A stretch of DNA of 64,000 nucleotides from Euclidia mi (taxonomy: Eukaryota > Arthropoda > Insecta > Lepidoptera > Erebidae), in assembly GCA_944739405.2 (NCBI GenBank), contig OX123190.2, forward strand, positions 25,642,807-25,706,806, written 5' to 3'. Below are positions 1 to 10,591 of this stretch, piece by piece. Numbering within the stretch: the stretch's first letter is position 1; every line of letters begins with the position of its first letter. The position numbers and the translations under genes were made by a program. Under the pieces are notes generated by a model, which made no database searches, was not told the DNA's origin, and worked only from the letters and a program-made list of their open reading frames with translations.

Positions 1-346
1 GTAAGTTTGTTTGCTTCGCTTTGATGAGAAAAACAGGTTAAAAATTTCTCGCATATCAACAAACAGACTAATTATTATTATGTGAGAATCAAAGTAGCAG
101 ACATTATCTGAATTTTTACTTATAAATATGCCTTTTTGCCTTATTTAACTAAACTAAAAGTGATATCTGGAAAACATTAACACATTTAGAAACTAGAACA
201 ACATAACATTATCTACTAAGCAACGTTATAATTAATTACCGTAATCACGGCACAGCCTCAGCAGTAAACACATACGTCAGCAGCAATAGATTTGATCTAG
301 ACGACAGTTAGTTATGACGTCACGACAGACAGATACATGTTCCCAT

Positions 347-400
347 CATGCCAAACGCTTGGCAAACGCAAGATGGGGTGGCAGTATTAATAGTAAAATA
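347..400. repeat. Short dispersed repeat, copy 1
   Basis: The stretch carrying AAACGCTTGGCAAA, followed by a run of TAATAGTAAAA type, matches a second segment at about 1296-1350 (AAACGCTTGGCAAA, then CTAGTAAAAC). Similarity covers about 50 bases. The family is not recognised and no terminal structure is visible. Confidence 0.35.
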
Positions 401-1295
401 AATAAAGCATTTATTGGTAAACTGTCTTTCTTAGGATTTTTTGCAATCTGACAAAATAATGGCATGATTTGTTCATAATCGCTTGTCCCGTGCCTCATAA
501 AGCACGTTAAGCCGTCGGTTCCGGTTGTCATGAGGATCTTTGACAGTCGTTATAGAGCATCAGTACCTACCTCTAAAATTAACTGACACTAGTCTAAATC
601 ATAGAATATCGCTATCACTTCGGGTTGAGGAGGTCAGACAGGCAGTCGCTCTGTGGAAAAGCTAATCTTCAGCCAAATCTGCTTAGACTAGTAAGCGGAC
701 CTTAGGATGCAACTGGGATAACGCTAGGAGGATGATAACAAAATAATGGCATTATTTAAAACTCTGTACAATTTTTTTACTAGTCATCATCTACGTTTAG
801 ATGCAAAAATCTATCTTCATTAAAAATAACTTTACATAGAGGAATACTAACATAATAACCTTTCAGCATACTTTCGTCAATCTACCGAACAACGTATTGG
901 GTTGATCTTGGTAGCGACAGAAAAGCGCCTGTGTGATGTAAGCGGGTCTGATCTTAAGATTGACGAATACTGCCCAAAAATCGTGCATAGTCGATTAAGG
1001 TATATCATCAGAGGCAAAAAACAAACTTGTATCGCTGAGCCGATGGAGTAAGTAAGAAAATAACAGGCAGATAATACTCCGAGCAAGAATAATAAATAAT
1101 ATTTTATCGTATTTAAATGTTAAACCAAAGCATTATATCAATGGTGAATCGGCCACTCAACCCCTCTTCCAACGCCTGTGTAGTAACTTTTGGTTTTAAA
1201 ACACTTATATAGGTGTCTATACATTATTAATTGGCATACCTTTCAGAACAATTAATAATATTTGTACTAAAATAAATAAGCCAGATAAATATCCC

Positions 1296-1350
1296 CGCCT
1301 TGTCAAACGCTTGGCAAAGGCGAGACGTAGAATTATTACTAGTAAAACAA
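1296..1350. repeat. Short dispersed repeat, copy 2
   Basis: This is the partner of the segment at 347-400 in the same orientation, sharing the core AAACGCTTGGCAAA and flanking bases. It could be a degraded transposon piece. Nothing else supports a family assignment. Confidence 0.35.
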
Positions 1351-1913
1351 CTGCCCTGCAGATTTTGTTTACCCAATTTGGATTATCTCGTCCGATTGTT
1401 GATTGGCTAGTTCAGGACTTAAATTTGAGAAAGTTTTGGACTTAATTAGCTTAGCTAGAAGATGAAATGGATTACAAATTCCATAGCCTGGAGTAAGTAC
1501 TGAGGGAAATATTATGTTCTATCGTTACTCGATTGGTATGTATAGATGTAACAATATTACATAGGTACTAAATTTAACCTCCAGCTCCCTTCGCAGGGGT
1601 ATCAGCTATGGCGATTGCAAGATTTTATACTGTAAGGCAAAGTAACAACGAAATACGGTTCTTTATTATTATGCGTGAAAGACTAACAGTCATCGTTAGT
1701 GCATTATTAGTAGGATATTTTTAACCAGAAGGCAGAGATTTTCACTAGTACAGATTTTGACGAGTGTGATAATTGCTGTTAACATTATACAATACTATAA
1801 TTATTATTGTTAATTTTGTAATGCCAATATTTTTTAATTGCTGTAGTTTTAGGATGCTGGTAATAGTATGAAACTCATGCCTTGGACCATTCAGCTTTTA
1901 ACTGTATTTTGAC

Positions 1914-2162
1914 TTAGCCAAGATTTGCAGTAGTGTGTTGTGATTTGCCATTTGTATCAAATCGGTATAGTAAACCAACATCAGCCGAGGTTACCGCTTG
2001 GAAAGGAGCATTGACATCAAAGCGCGACCGTGATTTGGAGGGCTCGGACCGTTTAGTCCCGGTTCTTGTCTTAAGAAAACCATATCGGATTTCGAGCAGT
2101 CTATAAACTGCAACACCAGAGGTAGCCACACTTAAAAAGAAAATAAGGCTAGGCATTGTCAT
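1914..2162 (-). CDS. Unassigned 82-codon ORF
   Basis: This is an open frame of 82 codons on the minus strand. Its first 20 residues are hydrophobic. The remainder is polar, basic and Ser-rich, with a Lys/Arg/Ser stretch around residues 33-47. Composition is more protein-like than that of neighbouring short ORFs, but I recognise no family and see no splice context or partner gene. It may be a fragment of a repeat-encoded protein or a chance ORF. Confidence 0.2.
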   Translation of the reverse strand: MTMPSLIFFLSVATSGVAVYRLLEIRYGFLKTRTGTKRSEPSKSRSRFDVNAPFQAVTSADVGLLYRFDTNGKSQHTTANLG

Positions 2163-4989
2163 TGATATAGTATTTCACTTAGATAATATAAAATATAAGT
2201 TTGGTATTTTGTTAGTTTTAACGAGGATTCCATAACTTACTAATTTTGAATGGCACTCGCAGATGTGATGTCATTGATATGGACTAACAGCTTACGTAAA
2301 ATGAATTCGACATTACTCGGTGCGACAGAACTGACATTCGGTCGGGTTCGTGACGCGTAGCGGTCTCGCTACGAGACTCTAGCTCTAGAGACAGCCATAG
2401 CGATCACATAAGCGAATTGAATTTAATCAATTATGAATTGTTTTAAACTGCCGTGCTTGAATGATGTCTGAAAAGACTTAAGTCTTTTATTGTATAGTGA
2501 TAATAATTAACAGTTATAACACGATAGCCTCAGACTACCACTGCGTAAAGTCTATGAATAGACCTCCTTCGACGTCATTTAACAATTGCGACAAGTAAGG
2601 CGTAAAAGAGTGTCGGATACCTTAAATGGTTTTGGCCACAATAGAGTAGAACTAACAAGGATCGGGAAAGTATGAAACTACTCTAATGTAGAGTTAAGAC
2701 GTAGACATAGTACGAAAGCATTGCAATCTATACTTGAATGAACACAATATGTTTAATCGATTAACAAACGAAATATTTTATGCCATCCTATGCTGAACGT
2801 CCGTTTTCCAACAGAGAAACTTATAAAAACAGTAGATTTCATTCGCGATTACATGAAATTGGTATCTCAAATTGAAATAATTTTATATATCTATGTTATG
2901 AAGGAAGATCATCCATCCATGTCAATATGTCTCAAATAATTTCCAGAGCTCCTACTACGAAGACAGTACATCGTTATCTTGAAAACTAGGTAAGTACTTT
3001 TAGTTTCACGACTAACAAGTATATCAAACTATATATATATATGCACAATATTTTATATACATATCTGACATTCACCGGACTGAAAAGAAAAATCTATTTA
3101 GCTTCGACCTCATTACTGCACCAGAGCGTCATTCAACTGAGCTCACATTATCTGGTGTGTAAAAATATCACACTGAAAGAATATTAAAAGTCTTTTTGAT
3201 GCTTATTCTGTAAGTTTATCTTTAAGTATACCCTACGTATTTTGTTGTTCAGCTCACGGAAACGTTTAAAATGTTTATATTGGCATCGCGCTTCAATTGC
3301 ATCTTATCTCCACAAAACTAATATATTTATCTTTGATATATTATTAGCTGATGGACAGAACTATTGTAAGTATGACTTCTTTTTTATATATTTAGTAAAC
3401 GTTCAAAAGTTTCACAGAATAAAAACAAACGACTTTTAAAATCGAATAAATTCTTAATTCAGAAACGCGGCTTTTCCACATCGCCTTTACATTTATAACC
3501 CCAATTTCCATCAAAGGAGCAGAAACAACCCTCGAAGAAAATCTGCCAGTAAAAGAGCGGCGTGCAAATTTAATAATGCATGTTTCGGCAGATTTCCGTA
3601 CTCACATAATGCACTTTGTGACGTCACATTTCCCGATGTTTGCCTCCCCTTCTTATTTCCCAAGTGCTAAATGTATTAGTTCTGCATCGAAACACTATTG
3701 TGTATCGTCTCATAAATAACACTTTACTATTGGGGTATTAGTAGGGGAATGCCCAGATGTTTGACGATAATAAAGTAGCGAGTGAAAAGTAATTTGTTAG
3801 AGTAGGTACATGCGTTTTGAACTGAATGCATCTTCACGACGATTTATAATGTGAAAACCACACGTATATCGACTGTTCGTGTACTTTAACAAATGAGACC
3901 TCAATTCCTTTACGTCATAGTGATTAAAGACGCCCCTTTCCCATTATCAATTCTCTCGTACATACAACATTCATACCATTACATATGCCAAGCGGTGAAA
4001 AGGCGATAAGTATTTTTTGTTCAGCGTTAACCGTAGGTCGTCTTTTAACGAGACATTCGCAACAAAGATATTCCCATTATTCCCTATTTCCCATATTTTT
4101 TTAAGCAAATAAGAATAGCTTCTTTCAAAATAATATTGTGAGACACCCACACATTAAATGTATCACTCCCTTATTGTGAGAAAAAAATCTAATATTCGAG
4201 ACTTATATTCGAGTGAGGCACTACACAAATATCGTAGGTGTATTTGTAAATGCAAAACTAAACACCTGAGCCCTTGTTGCAACGACGGCGACGTACAAAG
4301 CGGACAAGTGAATGCCATTACTTATATTCTTTCCAAAATATATTCCGCTCCTCAAATTCGGGAAGGGAACAAATGTTCTTAGCAATGTGGTACGGTAATG
4401 TACGTCGGCCCCTTGAATTTTTCATTCCCTTGTGGCTCGACAACTAAGCATCACAAAAATTGCGTCATATTTCTTTTCCAACACATACCGATGCCGGAGA
4501 AAAGTTAGGAGAATTGCTGCCTCGCGAACTGCCAGCTCACTCTTTAGTTGATGCTAATTATTTTTGCAAAAGCTGAATGTGAGTTACGTTGACAATGAAT
4601 GAGTAATTGCTGTTTGACATCTCCCGTTTTGTGTACAAAGCGGCGGCAAGCGGTTCCATTCTAATGTGTTACTCAAGACATTTTCTTCCGAGAATCTAAA
4701 AGAGAAGTGTTGAATTTTAGAATGAGTAACTTAATGCTAGGAATTTGGGAATGTAGGAATGGTATCTGTGTATGTTTCTGGTGCAATTACAACTTATGTT
4801 TAGGTCACACTGAATTTTTCTTTCCACAAGGACTTTTAAACTCCGTGTAAGCGAGCTGGAAGTTGACTCTGAGATTTAAGTTTTGTTACCCAGAGAATAT
4901 ATCCAACTTCCATTTATGATTGCAAAGAACTATATACGATTAATTTATCAAATCTAGCTTATCCTTTTATCTAAATGAAGTACGACAAA
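2163..4989. other. Intergenic DNA, no supported feature
   Basis: The DNA is AT-rich with scattered short ORFs that lack motifs. A CRE-like octamer TGACGTCA occurs at 3619-3626, but nothing links it to a gene. Confidence 0.55.
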
Positions 4990-5280
4990 GAAAAAGAAAA
5001 AAGAAAGAAAAACTCATTTATTCCAATATGTAGGTACACAATGTAACAGGCAGGATGAATACATAAATTAACATAAACACTAACCTAACATAAATAGAAT
5101 CGGTTCCCAACTCAGCATAATGCCATCTTGTAACACAAGATGGCGCTGATATTCTGTTGGGACCATAATACATATAAATAAATATAATAAATATTATTAT
5201 ATAATTAACATACATTATTAAAAACTGTACAGGTGGTATAATCAAAATAAATATTACATACTCAACAATCAACAAGCCTC
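4990..5280 (-). repeat. Possible retroelement 3' end, minus strand
   Basis: Read on the minus strand, this segment ends with a polyadenylation-type AATAAA followed by a long pyrimidine-rich TTTTTC-like tail (plus strand 4986-5013). It resembles the 3' end of a non-LTR element or a transcript. It contains the hairpin at 5122-5144. No coding region accompanies it, so the family is unknown. Confidence 0.3.
5122..5144. repeat. Perfect 10-bp hairpin, loop 3
   Basis: The arm GCCATCTTGT (5122-5131) is followed by loop AAC and ACAAGATGGC (5135-5144). TCAGC and GCTGA further out extend pairing across a 5-base bulge. The arm contains the GCCATNTT core seen in YY1/Pleiohomeotic sites, but binding is not implied. 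Confidence 0.6.
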
Positions 5281-5727
5281 CACCATGGCCAACTGTCTAT
5301 GACAAATGTGTATGCGCATACGTCTGTACGACTATTTATAATCTGTTGTCCTTGGTACGCGCGGAGTTTAAAGCTTCTAACGTTATCAATAACCATACTG
5401 ATAATGAATTAATCTATAAGTAATTGATCCCTTTGTCAATGGTATTAGGTATCTAGCTATTATTTGCTACTTTTATTATGGTATCACTAGCAATCCTGTT
5501 AAAGAAACAGAAATAAAGTGTTATTATTACTATTTCGTCATAAAAGAAAATTAATTTCACTATTTATGGAGATATCTCGGTTTACTACAATGAAGGCGCT
5601 TATCATAGCTTATGTATCTATTCATATTGTAATAATGTTAGAATTCGAGTAACGACACAGTATATTATAGTACTATATCGCAAGGTTTTTGAGAACCTGC
5701 CACGTTGATATATCGCAATATATATAT
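5281..5727. other. Intergenic DNA, nothing recognised
   Basis: AT-rich DNA lies between the possible retroelement tail and the first SINE. I see no motif or reading frame of note. Confidence 0.5.
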
Positions 5728-5730
5728 TGA

Positions 5731-5950
5731 CTGCACGGTTGGCGTAGTGGTTGAAGCGGCCGTCTCGCCGCTTGACACTGCGCTGAGTGTCGTGGGTTCG
5801 ATTCCCACACGAGACAACACTTTGTGTGATCCATAAATTGTTGAGTCTGGGTGTTTATTGTGTCCGTTAGTTGTATGTTCGTCAAGTCCCCCACAACACA
5901 GGATTTATTCCTAGTGCGGGAGTTGTGTTTTTTTAAAAGGAAAAAAAAAA
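5731..5950 (+). mobile_element. tRNA-derived SINE, copy 1
   Basis: The head carries both internal RNA polymerase III promoter boxes: A box TGGCGTAGTGG at 5740-5750 and B box GGTTCGATTCC at 5795-5805. A non-tRNA body follows, then a T-run and A-rich end at about 5930-5950. The tRNA-like head cannot fold as a clean tRNA gene, so this is a SINE rather than a functional tRNA. A diverged second copy follows at 6035 in the same orientation. The boundaries are approximate and no clear target duplication was seen. Confidence 0.75.
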
Positions 5951-6034
5951 TACATATATGCCATGACACCATATAAAGTAAACGTAGTTTTTATCAATAG
6001 TGTTCTTATTACACATGCCTTAGGCTTTAAGTAT

Positions 6035-6265
6035 TGCATGGTGGGCTAGTTAATTTAACGCAGCGGCTTTGCCGCCTGACAGTGCGCCGAGTTTAGTGTG
6101 TTAAATCGCCACACCAGATAACACTTCATATAATTTGTAAATTATTGTTTGTGTGCTGGATGTTTTCTAGTCTGGATACTTATTGTGTGCCTTGTTTGTA
6201 TGTCTGTATAATCTTCCGTGATATACAACTAAATCCTAGCGTAAGCGATGTTTTTTTAAATAGTA
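6035..6265 (+). mobile_element. tRNA-derived SINE, copy 2 (diverged)
   Basis: The segment aligns along its length with the SINE at 5731-5950: the promoter region, the body with the TCTGG...TTATTGTGT segment, and the end with a run of seven T. Its A and B boxes are mutated (the B box reads TTAAATCGCC in place of GGTTCGATTCC), so this copy is older and probably not transcribed by Pol III. Confidence 0.6.
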
Positions 6266-6605
6266 AACAAATGTATTTGATGTCATCATCATAACCCAAA
6301 ATTTTAGTGAGAGAGTATGTCCTTAAAATGAACACATCTATATTAATAATTTCGTCCACGGATACGGTAGACTGGATTGAAACCTTACCTGAATAATAAA
6401 ACATTAAAAGATTAATATTTCGAGTCGACAACATATATCCGCAAAATTCGGATTGTCGAATATTTTGTTCAATTCTAATGGTTCTGATAGGCAAATCGCA
6501 GTCGCCATATTGGCCACTCTAGCAAAACGTCACTGACTACGGATGGCATATTGAGTAATATCTACCTATATTTTGTGCCTAAATGTGTAATATGAGTCAC
6601 GTTTC

Positions 6606-6633
6606 ACCCGAGCGAAGCCGGGTTTTCATCTAG
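6606..6633 (+). mobile_element. Helitron 3' terminus
   Basis: A hairpin ACCCG (6606-6610) / CGGGT (6619-6623) lies seven bases before CTAG (6630-6633), which is followed by a T. A short hairpin just upstream of CTRR, with T as the flanking host base, is the diagnostic Helitron 3' end. The 5' end (TC after an A) could not be placed, so only the terminus is called. Confidence 0.6.
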
Positions 6634-6640
6634 TACATAC

Positions 6641-6881
6641 TGATGTTCCAGCCCAAACGCCTAATACTCAAATATTTTTAATAATTAAACTTTGCTCCCA
6701 CAATATTGTTAGGCGCTCATTATTGAAGGTGGTTGTAAAACTTTTTATAATTAATCCACTTGCTCTGTAGAACGCCACGAACACGCATATCTGTTGTAAA
6801 GAACTTAAACTAAACCTGGAATTTGAAGAAATTTTGGTTTTTGTCTTTCGAAGAATTCCCTCACTTGAAGAATATCAAACA
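6641..6881 (+). repeat. BEL-A 5' LTR
   Basis: The LTR is 241 bp, starts TGATGTTCC and ends AAACA. It aligns end to end with 19214-19454. The preceding CATAC is the target duplication. The 3' copy begins AGATGTTCC, a T-to-A change at the first base. Confidence 0.9.
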
Positions 6882-6898
6882 TTGGCGACCGTGACAGG
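6882..6898 (+). promoter_or_regulatory. BEL-A primer-binding site
   Basis: TTGGCGACCGTGACAGG starts directly after the 5' LTR, and the TGG complements a tRNA CCA end. This is the expected place and form for minus-strand cDNA priming. I did not assign the tRNA species. Confidence 0.6.
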
Positions 6899-7738
6899 AC
6901 CGAAGTCTGCAAGGAATTCCGAAGTCCGAGAAGAAACCGGCGCGGCGCAGCGTCAAGTTCATCGAGTCAGCATAAGGCCGAAACCTGTCCTGTAGCTGCC
7001 GGAGGAGCTTCGCCATGGTATCCTGAGCATCGGTGCAGCATAAACATCGACTGGGGTGCAGTCCAGAGGAGTTCAATATAAAGGAGATTGGGTGATCGCG
7101 TGGACATCACACCATCACACATAAGTTAAGTGCCCTTCCTTACCTTTTCTTATTACCTCATCATCCTACCATGATATTAACCTATCTTTTTATCCTGTCT
7201 TACCTTTTTATTCGCGAAATGTAAGGAATTTGCTATCCATTTGTGCAGTTTCATTGACGGGGTCAAAGTCCACCGATAGTGTTCAACGTAAAAATTCCTC
7301 TTAATGTCATAAAGTTTTCTAAAAATTACTATTACCTGATATTAATAGTAAAGAATAATCAATAGTTATTTAATATTTTGTTGTTTTTGGCCTCAAATTA
7401 CAAAATTACATAAATTGTATTTTGTCATCCGATTTTTCTAGGTAAAACTAGTTATACAATTCAAGTTTTTTAACATTTTTCGCCGAAAATTCCAGGTTCA
7501 TTGGAACATCGCGCTCGCACTGCTCGGGGCATAAGCAGTGGTTGCTGTTTGTGCATCGCAGCGGCGGCTGCCACGTGAATCCGGCTTCCTGTTCGGCGGA
7601 TGACGTCACATTGAGGGGCGTGAGATTCTTTAATTTATTTTATATAAATTCGTTTCTTTTGCTGACAATAATTATATTGGGCTGTTCCGTTTAGGTAATT
7701 TGTTCGTGATCTAATTATTATAACTCAATTTATACATC
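6899..7738 (+). other. BEL-A 5' leader
   Basis: This is an untranslated region of about 840 bases between the primer-binding site and the gag start at 7739. It contains no recognised coding sequence. A TGACGTCA octamer lies near 7603. The leader probably carried packaging and dimerisation signals, but none can be identified by eye. Confidence 0.5.
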
Positions 7739-8466
7739 ATGCAAGAAGCTGATTCTAAGAAATTCCGCGAATTATCTATTCGGCGTAGCTCAGTGAAAGG
7801 TCAAATTACCAAGTTTAAAAATTATGTAGAAAAATTATCATCAGATACGTCACAAAATGTACAAATTGCTGAATTAACTATTAAGCTTGGTGAGTTTGAA
7901 CAATTGTCGGCTAAGTTTGATAAATTGCAAAGTCAGATGGAGATCGTAAACAGTAAAAACGTGACAACAGAACTTGAGGAACGCGATAAGATTGAGGCTG
8001 ATATGGTCAGCGCCCTCGCTATTTCTAAGGGTTTATTAGATAGTTGTAAACCGGCATGTAGTCATGATCCTAAATTCGAACCTCTCGATTCTGGTGTCAG
8101 GCTTCCACGTATTCAAATATCAAAGTTTGACGGTGCATACTTTAAATGGCTCGAATTTAGAGATACATTTTTGAGTCTTGTTGATGGTAATAAGCATTTA
8201 ACTCCAATACATAAATTCCACAATTTAATTTCTTATCTTGAAGGGGAAGCGGCGCGAATAATTTCCAATCTTGAAATTTCTTCTAATAATTATAAGAACG
8301 CTTGAAACTTATTATGTGATCGGTACGATAATAAAAGATTACTTGTAGATCATCATATGGATGCTTTACGAGACTTTCAACCACTTACTAAAGAGTGTGA
8401 GAAGTCACTTAGATTTTTAATTGACCATGTAACACAAAATTTAAGGGCATTGCATAGTTTGGGTAT
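7739..8466 (+). pseudogene. gag: BEL-A gag, N-terminal part (DUF1759-like)
   Basis: An ATG at 7739 opens a 188-codon frame. An N-terminal region predicted as helical, rich in Lys, Glu and Leu with coiled-coil character (residues 1-95), is followed by a segment with the FDG...W..F.D motif and an EGEAA motif near residues 126-176. That arrangement is typical of the structural Gag of BEL/Pao elements. A TGA at 8303-8305 stops the frame where the family normally has Trp. The same frame then continues with gag-like residues to the inverted duplication at 8470. Gag would assemble the cytoplasmic particle in which reverse transcription occurs. This copy cannot make a full-length product without readthrough. 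Confidence 0.8.
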
Positions 8467-8469
8467 GCC

Positions 8470-8535
8470 TACTGAACATTGGGATATTACAGTTATACAC
8501 AACTGTGTATAACTGTAATATCCCAATGTTCAGTA
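8470..8535. repeat. Perfect 66-bp palindrome in BEL-A gag
   Basis: The left arm 8470-8501 and right arm 8504-8535 are exact reverse complements of 32 bases, separated by the dinucleotide AC. The right arm is not gag coding sequence in any useful frame and interrupts the ORF. It therefore looks like an inverted duplication of the left arm, as produced when a growing strand snaps back and copies itself. Confidence 0.95.
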
Positions 8536-9264
8536 AATAACTATTTACAGCCAAAATTAGATAGCAAAACATTTTCAAAATGGCAAAAATATAAAAAACA
8601 CTTTAGACGGTTTTCCAACTCTTGATATTTTCAAAAAGTTCTTAGTTGATCGTGCTGACGTTATTGAATCCCTATATAGGGTTAAACAGGATAACGGTAC
8701 CCAAAAGGGTTCTCAATCTCAAGCACGTTATAATTCTAATAACAGTAATAAAAAGGGTGATAAACGTAGTATCAATTCATTTGCAAACACAAATAATTAT
8801 TCCAAAAAAAAAAAAAAAATAACAACAAAAATAAATCTCAAGAAAATTCCAATTAATTTATATGCAAAATTTGTGGTCAGAATCATAGAGTATATGGTTG
8901 CGAAATTTTCAAAAATAAAAGTTTGCAAGAAAAATGGTCAGATGTATCAAAATATAAACTTTCAAACTGTCTAAAGCAAGGTCATCCTGCCAGTGCGTGT
9001 AGTCTCAAACCATGTCCCGAATGTAAACAAAAACATAATCAGTTATTGCATAACCCTAATAAGGCTTCAGCTACCAACAACCCTGCGCCCGCTGAATCAG
9101 TTAATGTTAATTTATCAGAATATCAATGTAGTCAAGTTTTGCTTTCCACCGCATTAATTGATGTTTACAATCCTAACAATAATAATTATGAAACCGTGCG
9201 CGTATTGTTGAATTGTGGTAGCCAGGCTAGCTTTATCACAACTTCAACCCCTCAACTGCAATAA
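8536..9264 (+). pseudogene. gag: BEL-A gag C-terminus (zinc knuckles) and protease start
   Basis: After a degraded, frameshifted stretch with a 15-base A run (about 8805-8819), the frame at 8923-9264 and the sequence just upstream show Cys/His clusters of the CX2C..CX2-4H..C type (around 8860-9050). These match the paired zinc knuckles of BEL/Pao Gag that bind genomic RNA. They are followed by the start of the aspartic protease (near 9205-9235). The protease active-site triplet region reads LLNCGS where the family has Asp-Ser-Gly, so the catalytic Asp is Asn here. A TAA at 9262-9264 ends the frame. Confidence 0.75.
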
Positions 9265-9499
9265 TAACCACATAGGTTAATAAGAGAAAACGCTCCAACT
9301 GCAATAATAACCTCATAGATTAAAAACGTGATGGATATCATTGGTCGTTGATATTAAACGGTATTTGCACACTTGTAATACAATCTGGTTATATCATTCA
9401 ATTTATTGATTTACGCTTGACCAATTTTTTGTAATTTTTTTAGACTGGAAAGGCACTTGAACTTCATGAAGGTCATCGCGCTAGAGGTAAAAAAACCGG
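9265..9499 (+). other. Degraded BEL-A protease interval
   Basis: This stretch is non-coding. A direct repeat of about 27 bases sharing CAACTGCAATAATAACC occurs at about 9254 and 9295. It separates two in-family protease segments and is probably decayed protease sequence or a small insertion. Confidence 0.4.
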
Positions 9500-9881
9500 T
9501 TGTCGCTTAACTCCATACCTATAACTAGTTTGAACGTAATAGGCATTGGAAACAACTGCGCAGTGCAAGAAAGTTGTATTGTGCGATTACAATCTAAACA
9601 TATGCAATTTAGTGTAACCCTTAATATGTTAGTCATGAATGAATTAACCGGTCAATTACCTAAAAAACCATTAAACATTAAACTAAAAATACCTAACAAC
9701 ATTAAATTAGTCGATCCTAGTTTTGCTAATCCGTCTGAAGTTGACATCTTAATTGGGTCGGATCTTTTCTGGGATGTCCTAGGAAGTGAGCAAGTTTCCC
9801 TAGGCGTCAACTACCTAAAATTACATAATTCTAAGTTTGGCTGGCTGTTGGCTGGTCCAATAAATACAAATAATTTAAGGG
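9500..9881 (+). pseudogene. pro: BEL-A protease C-terminal region (DUF1758-like)
   Basis: The frame resembles the C-terminal half of the BEL/Pao aspartic protease. It has an IPNNI...DP.F..P...D(I/V)LIG.D.FW..LG core (about 9690-9785) and ends with a SKFGWLLAGP block (9830-9862). The protease would cleave Gag-Pol. The frame is cut at 9881 by insertion of BEL-B; the last five BEL-A bases AAGGG (9877-9881) recur at 16168-16172, after which BEL-A sequence resumes. Confidence 0.8.
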
Positions 9882-10340
9882 TCGTTACACCGAAACCGAA
9901 GGTTCCTAGGCGATTTGGGAAAAAATGGACTGTATCTAAAGGATGGTGAGTTCTGGTCGCCTAGGATTGGAATGGGAGAGAAAGTATGGTGTAGAAAGGA
10001 ACCTCTTACCTTGCAAGGCAATCTTCTTCTTCTCAGAAGGGGAGTCTCCTGGTGTTTTCGAGATGAAGCTGCTTGATTCACTCCACCACACAAATCACTT
10101 TCACTCGCGAGCGGTTTTGTTGAGTTTTGTATAAGCGGTAATAATTATAGCGGTGCGGTGCGGTATGGCGGACACGATCTCAGCGTCTCGAATGTTCTGC
10201 GTCGCCGTTGAGCAAGGCGGCCAATAGCGAGGTGTTTCGGTAAGGGATTTATGAAAAGGATCGCTCGGATTGGCCGAGCAGCGACGAACCATTGACGTTG
10301 ACGTGATTAGTTCTCGATGGAAAGGTAGATGGCGCTACCA
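9882..10340 (-). repeat. BEL-B 3' LTR (left side)
   Basis: The LTR ends GGCGCTACCA at 10340 (sense start TGGTAGCGCC). The opposite tip is short: it begins TCGTTACACC where other family LTRs begin TGGTTCGGCGT, so a few terminal bases are missing or altered. It aligns with 15541-15996. Confidence 0.8.
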
Positions 10341-10591
10341 TATCCCCTCGGCCCTAAAGGGTTGCCTTTAAAAGAAATAGAATTGAACTTAGCTATGTTG
10401 GGTGTACTACCGCATAACCCATCAATAGGCTAAGACAGCGATATGATAATAAAATTAATCTAAATTAACTTTAGCGAAAACTACAAACGCCATAATAGCG
10501 AAACTACTAACTAAATACTTAAACTAAGGGGACTCAGTGAGATCTAGCCTGAAATTGGATCTACCAACTTCAGGCTAGATCTCACTGAGTT
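10341..10591 (-). other. BEL-B 3' untranslated region
   Basis: The sequence between the integrase stop and the LTR contains the TAAAGGGTTGCC segment shared with BEL-C and BEL-D. A second copy of its LTR-proximal part lies at 15997-16132. It includes the foldback at 10532-10590. Confidence 0.7.
10532..10590. repeat. Foldback with 22-bp perfect arms in BEL-B
   Basis: Arms 10532-10553 and 10569-10590 are exact reverse complements with a 15-base spacer. BEL-C and BEL-D have only one copy of this segment at the equivalent place, where pol ends. The extra inverted copy is therefore specific to BEL-B. Confidence 0.9.

Larger units (their letters stand above)
1..1913. other. AT-rich intergenic DNA, no supported gene
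   Basis: No reading frame longer than about 70 codons looks coding on either strand, and I recognise no domain. The only internal structure noticed is a short related pair of segments near 347 and 1296, listed separately. Confidence 0.6.

Noticed and set aside
5731..5810. Possible tRNA gene
   Set aside because: A and B boxes are present, but the acceptor and anticodon arms do not pair as a tRNA, and a second diverged copy with the same non-tRNA body shows it is a SINE.
5673..5972. 99-codon minus-strand ORF
   Set aside because: It is the antisense of the tRNA-derived SINE and includes its promoter boxes.
314..7610. TGACGTCA octamers near 314, 3619 and 7603 as CRE sites
   Set aside because: The octamer matches, but there is no gene or conserved spacing to support a regulatory role.
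8470..8535. Palindrome as a transcription terminator or replication origin
   Set aside because: The context is a broken eukaryotic retrotransposon ORF. The arms duplicate gag sequence, so a copying error is the simpler explanation.
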